Positions 1 through 5,267 of a stretch of DNA of 5,898 nucleotides are shown here, piece after piece. Every line of letters starts with the position of its first letter. The stretch's first letter is position 1. The notes below the pieces were generated by a model, which ran no database searches, had not been told where the DNA came from, and saw only the letters and a program-made list of their open reading frames with translations. Position numbers and translations under genes: made by a program. Where the stretch lies: the NCBI GenBank assembly GCA_028287415.1, contig JAQBPS010000457.1, positions 1 to 5,898 on the forward strand, in the 5' to 3' direction. The DNA comes from Bacillota bacterium (GTDB lineage Bacteria > Bacillota > Sulfobacillia > Symbiobacteriales > Symbiobacteriaceae).

Positions 1-1472
1 ACCGTCAGCATCTGGCGGAGATATTGCGCCTTGCTCCAGCCCGCCATTGGCTCCGCCTCGGCCCGCTCGGCCCAGTCCCACAGCCGCCTGAATTCGGCGG
101 GTGCGCCGCGCAGCGCCGCCATCACACGCCGGATCATCCGCAACTGACGTAAAGACCGCTGCGCCCGCTGCACAGCACTTAACGCCGGCACTGCGATCTC
201 CGGCTGATGCCCGCCCATGATCCGGTTCACTTCACCGGGGGGCATCGCAAACGCGTCCCAGAAGGCCCACTGGAGGGCGGTGAGGTTGAAGTAGGGCCGT
301 CCCGCGAACAGCCGGATCCAGCCGATGCCCTGCGGGCAGTCATAGCCCCCGGCCAGGAAGGGCGCCGTCAGCAGCACATCGATCCCGCTGCGCAGGAACG
401 ACCAGCCGAGGGTGGACTGGACCCCCGGCATTACATCTTTCAGGTTGGCGCTCGACCAGACCTGCGGCTGGTTCGCCACCGCATCAAAGGTGGCGGGCGT
501 GAAGCTGGTGACGGGCCGGGCCTGGAGCACCCAGAACTGCTGCCCGTCGTGCGCCCATTCCATGTCCTGGGGGCACTGCATGCCGCCGAGGGCATCCTGA
601 ACGCGGCCGATCAGGTAGCTGAGCTCGCGGATCTGCACGTCGGTCAGTGCCGGCTGCACCGCATCTTGCGGAGCGACTGGCGCCAGTTCCGTCCCGCCCC
701 CGGCCCGGGCCACCGTCATGCACTCCTTGCGCCCCACCTTGCTGGCGGCAACGACCGGCGGATCCTTAGTGATGTCGACTATGTACGCATCGGGCTCTGC
801 CTGCCCGCTCACCACCGCTTCGCCCAGGCCGAGCGACGCGGCGATGGTGAACCGATCGAGCCGCCCCGTGCGGGGGTCGCAGGAGAAGCCCACCCCGGCG
901 GTGCGCGCCGGGACCATCGCCAGAATCACGACTGCCGCGGCGACGGCATCATCGGGCAGGGCCATGCGGCGCCGATACGCGAGTGCATGGGGCGTCCAGA
1001 GGGAGGCGTAGCAGCCCTTGACGGCATCGGCCACGGCCATCACGCCGGTCACATGCAAGAACGACTGGTGAATCCCCGCGAACGATGCGGCTGCCGAGTC
1101 CTCGGCGGTGGCGGAGGAGCGAACGGCCACGGGCCGGCTACTGAGACCGCAGGCTGCCAGGAATCCGTCCAGGTCAGCCATCAGCCCGTGGGGCATGGGC
1201 GCAGCGCTGATCGCCGCCCGCAGGCGGTCAAGCAGCAGCACGGTTTCGGCAGCCGCGGCGTCGGCGGCGGTGACCGGGGCGAGCGCATCGATCAGCGGGC
1301 GCAGGCCGGGGCGCGCCATAAAGCGGCGGTAGGCGGACGCACTGATGACGCCCCCCGGGGGAACGGCAAAGCCATACCGGTGCAATCGCCCCAGGTTCCA
1401 GCCCTTGCCGCCTGCGGTCTCGGCGCCGGCCGCAGCGGCGCCGTCCCAGTCCAACAGTTCGGATACACTCAT
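1..1472 (-). CDS. PEP synthase / rifampicin phosphotransferase-like enzyme, N-terminal part (3' end outside window)
   Basis: The minus-strand frame is open from ATG at 1472 to base 1 (490 codons) with no stop, so the gene continues to the left. The start is supported by GGAGGAG (complement of 1481-1487) eight bases upstream. The protein has the PEP/pyruvate-binding, ATP-grasp-like domain (PPDK_N) over about residues 5-325: AGGKGWNLGRL with Lys23, AVRSSATAEDS with Arg118, GVGFSCDPRTGR, LGLGEAVVSG, then DMEWA (Glu305) and LQARPVT (Gln317, Arg319). These match the ATP-site lysine, arginine, glutamate and QxR residues of the family. Residues from about 330 (SSANLKDVMPG, then an arginine-rich helical stretch) resemble the middle region of rifampicin phosphotransferases and related 'PEP-utilising' proteins more than classical PpsA. 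Such enzymes use ATP to phosphorylate a mobile histidine domain, which then acts on pyruvate or a small molecule. That domain is outside the window, so the substrate is undetermined. It is divergent from the hem operon. Confidence 0.88.
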   Translation of the reverse strand, partial: MSVSELLDWDGAAAAGAETAGGKGWNLGRLHRYGFAVPPGGVISASAYRRFMARPGLRPLIDALAPVTAADAAAAETVLLLDRLRAAISAAPMPHGLMADLDGFLAACGLSSRPVAVRSSATAEDSAAASFAGIHQSFLHVTGVMAVADAVKGCYASLWTPHALAYRRRMALPDDAVAAAVVILAMVPARTAGVGFSCDPRTGRLDRFTIAASLGLGEAVVSGQAEPDAYIVDITKDPPVVAASKVGRKECMTVARAGGGTELAPVAPQDAVQPALTDVQIRELSYLIGRVQDALGGMQCPQDMEWAHDGQQFWVLQARPVTSFTPATFDAVANQPQVWSSANLKDVMPGVQSTLGWSFLRSGIDVLLTAPFLAGGYDCPQGIGWIRLFAGRPYFNLTALQWAFWDAFAMPPGEVNRIMGGHQPEIAVPALSAVQRAQRSLRQLRMIRRVMAALRGAPAEFRRLWDWAERAEAEPMAGWSKAQYLRQMLT

Positions 1473-1579
1473 GCGCTGCGCTCCTCCAAACTCCGTTCCG
1501 CACTCTACCTTTTTAGTTGCGGGGGCTGATTGCGGGGTATGGCTCGAATGCCGTAAGCTGTAACAGGCATACGTTTCGG

Positions 1580-1608
1580 TTGACCACGTCCACGCAACTG
1601 GCTACACT
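1580..1608 (+). promoter_or_regulatory. sigma-A-type promoter for the hemA-hemX-hemC operon
   Basis: TTGACC (1580-1585; five of six matches to TTGACA) and TACACT (1603-1608; four of six matches to TATAAT) are separated by exactly 17 bases. Transcription would start near 1615, leaving a leader of roughly 55-65 bases before hemA. This is the best promoter match I found upstream of the operon. The gaps inside the operon are too short for another obvious promoter. The call rests on sequence match only. Confidence 0.65.
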
Positions 1609-1619
1609 AATACAGATAG

Positions 1620-1646
1620 GCCGGGTGGCGTAACTTGCGCCCCGGC
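1620..1646 (+). promoter_or_regulatory. GC-rich hairpin in the predicted hemA leader
   Basis: GCCGGG (1620-1625) can pair with CCCGGC (1641-1646). After a two-base bulge, GCG (1628-1630) pairs with CGC (1638-1640) around the loop TAACTTG. The hairpin would begin within a few bases of the predicted transcription start and end about 20 bases before the ribosome binding site. No U-run follows, so it is not a terminator. It may be a 5'-end stabiliser or a regulatory structure, or it may be chance in GC-rich DNA. Confidence 0.4.
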
Positions 1647-1665
1647 ATCCAAGCTGGAAACCTGC

Positions 1666-1669
1666 GGAG
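1666..1669 (+). promoter_or_regulatory. ribosome binding site that decides the hemA start
   Basis: GGAG lies nine bases before TTG at 1679, a normal spacing. It directly abuts ATG at 1670, so it cannot serve that codon. The only candidate for ATG 1670 is the weaker GGAAA at 1656-1660. This favours the TTG start. Confidence 0.55.
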
Positions 1670-1678
1670 ATGAATGGA

Positions 1679-2980
1679 TTGCAAATCGCGATGATCGGCC
1701 TGAACTTCAAAACAGCCCCGGTGGCCATCCGGGAGGTTCTGGCGGTCCCAGCGGAGGCGATCCCCGCCGCGCTGGGACGGCTGAGCGCGCTGCCACTGGC
1801 TGAAGGCGTTCTGCTCTCCACGTGCAACCGCACTGAAGTCTACGCTGTCGGCGAGAACGTGGACGAGCTGTTCCGGGCGCTGACCGGCTACCTGGCCGAG
1901 GTCGGCACGATTGCCGACCCCGCCGGGATTCAACCCCACCTATATATGCATCAAGGGTTTGAGGCGGTGGAGCACCTGTTCCGGGTGGCTTGTGGCCTTG
2001 ACTCCATGGTAATTGGCGAGACTCAGATCCTTGGACAGGTGCGTGACGCCTACCGTGATTCGACCTCAGCCGACACCGTCGGCAAGGTGCTGCATCAGCT
2101 GTTCGAGCAGGCAATCGCTGTGGGCAAGCGGGCTCAGTCCGAGACCCGCATCGGCCAGAGCGCTGTATCCGTCAGCTATGCGGCTGTAGAACTGGCCAAG
2201 AAGGTCTTCCGCACGCTTGACGGCCGGCGCTGCATGGCGATCGGCGCCGGCGACACCGCCAAGCTGACCGTCAAGCACCTCCAGGCGAGTGGCGTGAAGG
2301 ATATCATCATTGCCAACCGCACCCTGGAGCGGGCCGAGGCCCTGGCCCGCGAGATCGGCGGCACAGCGATTCCCATGGCGGAGATGCCCTCGCACCTCCA
2401 GCACGTGGACGTCGTAATCTCGAGTACCGGCGCACCCGGCTACGTGCTGACGAAGCAGCACCTGGCGGAGGCGATCCGCCTGCGCCGCGGTCGCCCGATC
2501 TTCCTTTTTGATATCGCCGTCCCCCGCGACATCGACCCCGAGACGGGGACGCTCGAAGGCGCATTCCTGTACGATATCGACGACCTCCAGGCCGTCGTCA
2601 ACGCCAACCTCCAGGAGCGAGCCGAGGAGGGAAAGCGGGCGGTCCGCATCATCGAGGAGGAGTTGGACAAGTTCCGCAGCTGGCTCGCCGCCCAGAGCGT
2701 CGTGCCGACGATCAAGCTGCTGCGGGACAAGGTCGAATCGATTCGCGAGCAGGAGCTCTCGCGCACGCTGAACCGGCTGCCCGATCTGACCGACCGGGAG
2801 CGGGCGATCATCGAGCAGATGTCGGTGGTGCTCGTCAATAAGATCCTGAATGCGCCGACGCAACGGCTGAAGGGTATGGCGGGCGAGGGGACCGCCGGCG
2901 AGGCGATCGCCACGGTCAGCAAACTGTTCGACCTGCCCGGCACCGAGGTTGAACCAGCCTTGAAAGAAGGGAGGGGGTAG
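1679..2980 (+). CDS. hemA: glutamyl-tRNA reductase
   Basis: This enzyme catalyses NADPH-dependent reduction of glutamyl-tRNA(Glu) to glutamate-1-semialdehyde, the first committed step of tetrapyrrole synthesis by the C5 pathway, in the cytoplasm. From the chosen TTG start it has 433 residues, a normal length. The catalytic domain (about 1-150) carries GLNFKTAPV at 7-15, STCNRTE with nucleophile Cys49, the conserved His99, and GLDSMVIGETQILGQV. The NADPH domain (about 160-300) has IGAGDTAKL near 188, VISSTGAP and FDIAVPRDIDPE. The helical dimerisation domain (about 315-415) ends with VLVNKILNAPTQRLK. The TTG start places the first conserved glycine at residue 7 and histidine at 99, as in E. 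coli HemA from memory, and it has GGAG at good spacing. ATG at 1670 (three residues longer) is the alternative. It is first gene of the operon, and its stop lies two bases before hemX. All key residues are present. Confidence 0.97.
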   Translation: MQIAMIGLNFKTAPVAIREVLAVPAEAIPAALGRLSALPLAEGVLLSTCNRTEVYAVGENVDELFRALTGYLAEVGTIADPAGIQPHLYMHQGFEAVEHLFRVACGLDSMVIGETQILGQVRDAYRDSTSADTVGKVLHQLFEQAIAVGKRAQSETRIGQSAVSVSYAAVELAKKVFRTLDGRRCMAIGAGDTAKLTVKHLQASGVKDIIIANRTLERAEALAREIGGTAIPMAEMPSHLQHVDVVISSTGAPGYVLTKQHLAEAIRLRRGRPIFLFDIAVPRDIDPETGTLEGAFLYDIDDLQAVVNANLQERAEEGKRAVRIIEEELDKFRSWLAAQSVVPTIKLLRDKVESIREQELSRTLNRLPDLTDRERAIIEQMSVVLVNKILNAPTQRLKGMAGEGTAGEAIATVSKLFDLPGTEVEPALKEGRG

Positions 2981-2982
2981 GC

Positions 2983-3804
2983 GTGAGCCCGTTTCTCCCC
3001 ATTCTGATGGCCGGTTCGGCTGCCCTCTACACGCTGGCCGCGGTCGCACACGTTTTTTACATGTTCCGCCGCGACTTCGACCTGGTGGCCCGCTGGTCGA
3101 CCCGGGCCGCGTGGCTGGTGCAGACCCTGGGGCTGATCGCCCTGCTCATGCACACTGGGCGCGCACCGGTCCATACGCTCTTTGAGTTTGCCTTTTTCTT
3201 CACCTGGCTGATGATGACGAATTACATCGCCATTGAAGTGCTGCGGGACAACCAGGCGGCGGGCTCCTTCCTGATGCCCGTGATCGCTGCCGTCCAGATC
3301 GTTTGTGTCGCCCTGCCCAAGCCGGCGCCCGAGCGGATGGCGGCCGAGTTCCCCATCAGCCTGATCGGCTGGCATATCGGGGTGACCATGCTGGGCTACG
3401 GCTTCTTTTTCGCTTCGTTCGTGGCGGGAGCGCTCTACCTGCTCCAGGAGCGGAACCTGCGGCTCAAGCGCTGGGGGCCGGTCTACTACCGGGTGCCGTC
3501 GTTGGAGACGCTCGACATCTGGGGCGGGCGGTTTGTCTACATTGGCTTCCCGTTGCTGACGATCGGCATGCTCTCAGGGCTCTTCTTCGCCCATGTCACC
3601 TGGACGACGTTCTGGCAGGCGGACCTGAAGGTAATCTTCACGATGGCCGTCTGGCTCGTTTACGGGGGCTATCTCCTGATGCGCAAGCTGTGGGGCTGGG
3701 GCGGCCGCAAGGCGGCGTGGTGGTCGGTGGCTGGTGTCGTGGGCTTGCTCATCAACTATTTTGTCGTGAATCTGCTTTCGTCGCTGCACAGGTATGGGGT
3801 TTAA
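2983..3804 (+). CDS. hemX: HemX/CcsA-like cytochrome c assembly family membrane protein
   Basis: This is an integral membrane protein of 273 residues, close to the length of Bacillus HemX. It has about eight predicted helices (roughly 4-27, 43-57, 65-86, 95-111, 127-155, 184-203, 215-234 and 246-266). Family signatures are GWHIGVTMLGYGFFFASF with His131, followed by VAGALYLLQERNLRLK, then LETLDIWGGRFVYIGFP, and a C-terminal VVNLLSSLHRYG with His269, matching the closing region of CcsA-superfamily proteins. In Bacillus subtilis HemX lowers the level of HemA; whether it also handles heme is not settled. The GTG start has a strong GGGAGG site (2969-2974), begins two bases after the hemA stop and is probably translationally coupled to it. 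The position between hemA and hemC supports HemX over a true cytochrome c synthetase subunit (CcsA/ResC), for which no CcsB partner is visible. Confidence 0.9.
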   Translation: MSPFLPILMAGSAALYTLAAVAHVFYMFRRDFDLVARWSTRAAWLVQTLGLIALLMHTGRAPVHTLFEFAFFFTWLMMTNYIAIEVLRDNQAAGSFLMPVIAAVQIVCVALPKPAPERMAAEFPISLIGWHIGVTMLGYGFFFASFVAGALYLLQERNLRLKRWGPVYYRVPSLETLDIWGGRFVYIGFPLLTIGMLSGLFFAHVTWTTFWQADLKVIFTMAVWLVYGGYLLMRKLWGWGGRKAAWWSVAGVVGLLINYFVVNLLSSLHRYGV

Positions 3805-3809
3805 GGAGG
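3803..3809 (+). promoter_or_regulatory. near-consensus ribosome binding site of hemC overlapping the hemX stop codon
   Basis: AAGGAGG at 3803-3809 shares its first two bases with the hemX stop TAA (3802-3804) and lies eight bases before GTG at 3818. This favours GTG 3818 as the hemC start and suggests that hemX and hemC translation are coupled. Confidence 0.8.
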
Positions 3810-3817
3810 CCGTTTTA

Positions 3818-4735
3818 GTGCTTTTGGTACGAGTGGCGACCCGGGGATCACTGCTGGCCCTGACGCAGACGGGCTGGGTGATCGACCAGCTCAGGGCGGC
3901 CAATCCGGGCGTTGACTTTGAGCTGCAGATCTTCAAGACGGTCGGCGATAAGGTGCTGGATGTCGCCCTCAGTCAGATCGGCGGCAAGGGTCTGTTCACC
4001 AAGGAGCTGGAGGATGCGCTGCTGGCCGACAAGGCTGACATCGCCGTTCACAGCCTGAAGGATATGCCGACCGAGTTTCCGGAAGGGCTCATGCTCGGCT
4101 GCGTGCCGCAGCGGGAGGATCCGCGGGATGTCGTCATCACGGCCGATGGGACCAAGTTCGCTGACCTGCCCCGAGGCACACTGGTGGGCACTTCAAGCCT
4201 GCGGCGCCTGGCCCAGCTGCGGGCCGCTCGGCCCGACCTGGAGTACGGCTCGATCCGCGGCAATGTCGACACCCGGCTCCGCAAGCTCCAGGAGGGGCAG
4301 GTCGGGGCGCTGATCATGGCGGCCGCGGGGCTCCACCGGGCGGGCTTTACCGATCGGATCACCGAGTACCTGGAGCCTGACTTCTGCCTGCCGGCGCCGG
4401 GGCAGGGCGCTCTGGCGATCGAGATCCGGGAGAACGACCCGGCGATTGCTGAAGTGGTCGGCCGGCTTCATGACAGTGCGGCTGCGGTGACCGTGAGCGC
4501 GGAGCGGGCGCTGCTGGCCCGGCTTCAGGGCGGCTGCCAGGTGCCGATCGGGGCGCGTGCGGTGATCGATCGCGGACTCGTGCACCTGGAGGGGCTGATC
4601 GCCTCACCCGATGGTGGGCAGGTGATCCGGTATGCGGCTTCAGGCCCCGAGGATGGGGCTGCAGCCCTCGGCGTGCAGGTGGCGGAGTGGCTGCTGGCGC
4701 ACGGCGGCGATGAGATTCTGGCGAGGTTGAACTAA
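3818..4735 (+). CDS. hemC: porphobilinogen deaminase (hydroxymethylbilane synthase)
   Basis: This cytoplasmic enzyme joins four porphobilinogen molecules into linear hydroxymethylbilane. From GTG 3818 it has 305 residues, typical of the family. Visible signatures, in order: VRVATRGSLLALTQT (4-18), SQIGGKGLFTKELE (52-65), DIAVHSLKDMPTEFP with catalytic Asp82, TSSLRRLAQL, RGNVDTRLRKLQ, FCLPAPGQGALAIEIR, and LLARLQGGCQVPIGA with Cys240, which covalently carries the dipyrromethane cofactor. All catalytic residues are intact. GTG 3818 is chosen because AAGGAGG lies eight bases upstream and the conserved RVATRGS follows within five residues. The in-frame ATG at 3794 would add eight atypical residues, overlap hemX and lie upstream of that ribosome binding site. 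It is third in the operon. The hemD gene usually found next in Bacillus is absent; an unrelated membrane protein gene begins 22 bases downstream. Confidence 0.97.
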   Translation: MLLVRVATRGSLLALTQTGWVIDQLRAANPGVDFELQIFKTVGDKVLDVALSQIGGKGLFTKELEDALLADKADIAVHSLKDMPTEFPEGLMLGCVPQREDPRDVVITADGTKFADLPRGTLVGTSSLRRLAQLRAARPDLEYGSIRGNVDTRLRKLQEGQVGALIMAAAGLHRAGFTDRITEYLEPDFCLPAPGQGALAIEIRENDPAIAEVVGRLHDSAAAVTVSAERALLARLQGGCQVPIGARAVIDRGLVHLEGLIASPDGGQVIRYAASGPEDGAAALGVQVAEWLLAHGGDEILARLN

Positions 4736-4757
4736 GCGTTCGGGGAGGGCATTCTTT

Positions 4758-5138
4758 ATGCAGTCTTCTGTAGGGAATCGGGGCAAGGACCCCGTCGCCA
4801 AGGGCGGAATGATGCTGGTCCGGCTCGGGTTTCTGATTGCACTGATTATTGGCCTGGGGATCCTGACCGGTGCCTCATGGGCCAGTGCCGCACTCCAGTG
4901 GCACATGCTGGCCGGTGTTCTGGTGCTGATCGGGATCTGGACGGCTACCATCCGGCTTGCCACGCAGAAGCGGTCGGGCATGGGGCCGGTGTGGGCCGCA
5001 GCGGTGCTGGGCATCGTGGGCGCCGGGCTGGGCTCGGCGGCCATGTCGGGCGCTGTTTCTGGCATCGTGCACATGGTGGTCATGCTGCTGACCATCGGCC
5101 TCGCCGAGATGGGCGTGGCCCGGGCCAACAAGGCGTAG
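4758..5138 (+). CDS. small four-helix membrane protein, unrecognised, last gene of the hem operon
   Basis: I do not recognise this 126-residue protein. The start is ATG with GGGGAGGG (4742-4749) eight bases upstream, 22 bases after hemC. After a basic tail (Arg8, Lys10, Lys15, Arg22) come four hydrophobic segments: about 23-39, 46-66, 78-95 and 99-120. The basic loop at 66-72 and the basic C-terminus suggest both ends are cytoplasmic. His49 (WHM) and His105 (VHM) lie near the starts of helices 2 and 4. By this topology both are near the outer face. Helices 1-2 and 3-4 look like diverged copies of one hairpin (HMLAGVLVLIGIW against HMVVMLLTIGLAE). Paired histidines in four-helix bundles often bind heme b, and the hem neighbours make this plausible, but heme binding is inference. 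No signal peptidase site or Cys motif is seen. The terminator follows 25 bases downstream, so it is co-transcribed with hemC. Confidence 0.85.
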   Translation: MQSSVGNRGKDPVAKGGMMLVRLGFLIALIIGLGILTGASWASAALQWHMLAGVLVLIGIWTATIRLATQKRSGMGPVWAAAVLGIVGAGLGSAAMSGAVSGIVHMVVMLLTIGLAEMGVARANKA

Positions 5139-5163
5139 CTAGTAGCATTAGCGTTAAATACAG

Positions 5164-5200
5164 AAGGCACCCTCGAAGTCGAGGGTGCCTTGTTGTTTTG
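5164..5200 (+). terminator. intrinsic terminator of the hem operon, possibly bidirectional
   Basis: A perfect 13-base inverted repeat (5164-5176 with 5179-5191; AAGGCACCCTCGA and its complement) forms a GC-rich hairpin with a minimal loop, followed by the T-rich tract TTGTTGTTTT. It lies 25 bases after the membrane protein stop. It sits between convergent genes. Read leftward, the hairpin is followed by CTGTATTTAACG, a weaker U-tract that might also stop transcription from the oxidoreductase gene. Confidence 0.92.
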
Positions 5201-5228
5201 CGCTCATCGACCCCGCCCGGGTCTGTCT

Positions 5229-5257
5229 ATCGCCGCTGGCGATCTAACCTCGCCAGC
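5229..5257. repeat. three-arm inverted repeat with two competing hairpins, downstream of the SDR gene
   Basis: ATCGCC (5229-5234) pairs with GGCGAT (5238-5243) over a three-base loop. GCTGGCGA (5235-5242) pairs perfectly with TCGCCAGC (5250-5257) over a seven-base loop. The middle arm is shared, so the two hairpins exclude each other. The element starts ten bases beyond the stop of the minus-strand oxidoreductase gene. No U-run follows on that strand, so it is not a standard intrinsic terminator. It may be an RNA 3'-end stabiliser. Confidence 0.45.
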
Positions 5258-5267
5258 ACGCGCCGGA

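Larger units (their letters stand above)
1473..1669. other. divergent intergenic region between the PEP-utilising enzyme gene and hemA
   Basis: This 197-base spacer holds the 5' ends of two divergent transcripts. Rightward it contains a good sigma-A-type promoter and a leader hairpin. Leftward it contains a strong ribosome binding site, but I found no convincing -35/-10 pair for the minus-strand gene. It is less GC-rich than its surroundings, with runs such as CTTTTTAG near 1509, as expected for a promoter region. I saw no open reading frame or RNA gene in it. Confidence 0.7.

Noticed and set aside
207..1529. A long plus-strand open frame of 440 codons
   Set aside because: It lies antisense to the PEP-utilising enzyme gene. 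Its protein has no recognisable motif and an odd His/Arg/Gly-rich composition, while the minus strand shows clear family motifs and a good ribosome site. It is an effect of high GC.
1488..1600. A promoter for the minus-strand PEP-utilising enzyme gene
   Set aside because: The best pair on that strand (TTACAG, 16 bases, CATACC) is a poor match at -10, so I could not support it, though a promoter is presumably somewhere in this region.
2066..3375. Two long minus-strand frames antisense to hemA and hemX (2066-3049 and 2440-3375)
   Set aside because: Both overlap strongly supported plus-strand genes, have low-complexity Arg/Ser/Gly-rich proteins and no family motif.
3303..3818. A 171-codon plus-strand frame inside hemX
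   Set aside because: It overlaps hemX in another frame, and its translation is the Arg/Ala/Gly-rich type expected of a shifted membrane protein gene. There is no sign of a frameshift, because the hemX frame keeps its motifs to the end.
4640..5170. A minus-strand 176-codon frame opposite the small membrane protein
   Set aside because: The plus-strand frame has a strong ribosome site, four clean hydrophobic helices and correct spacing after hemC. The minus frame starts inside the terminator hairpin and is rich in Pro, Met, Thr and Ser with no motif.
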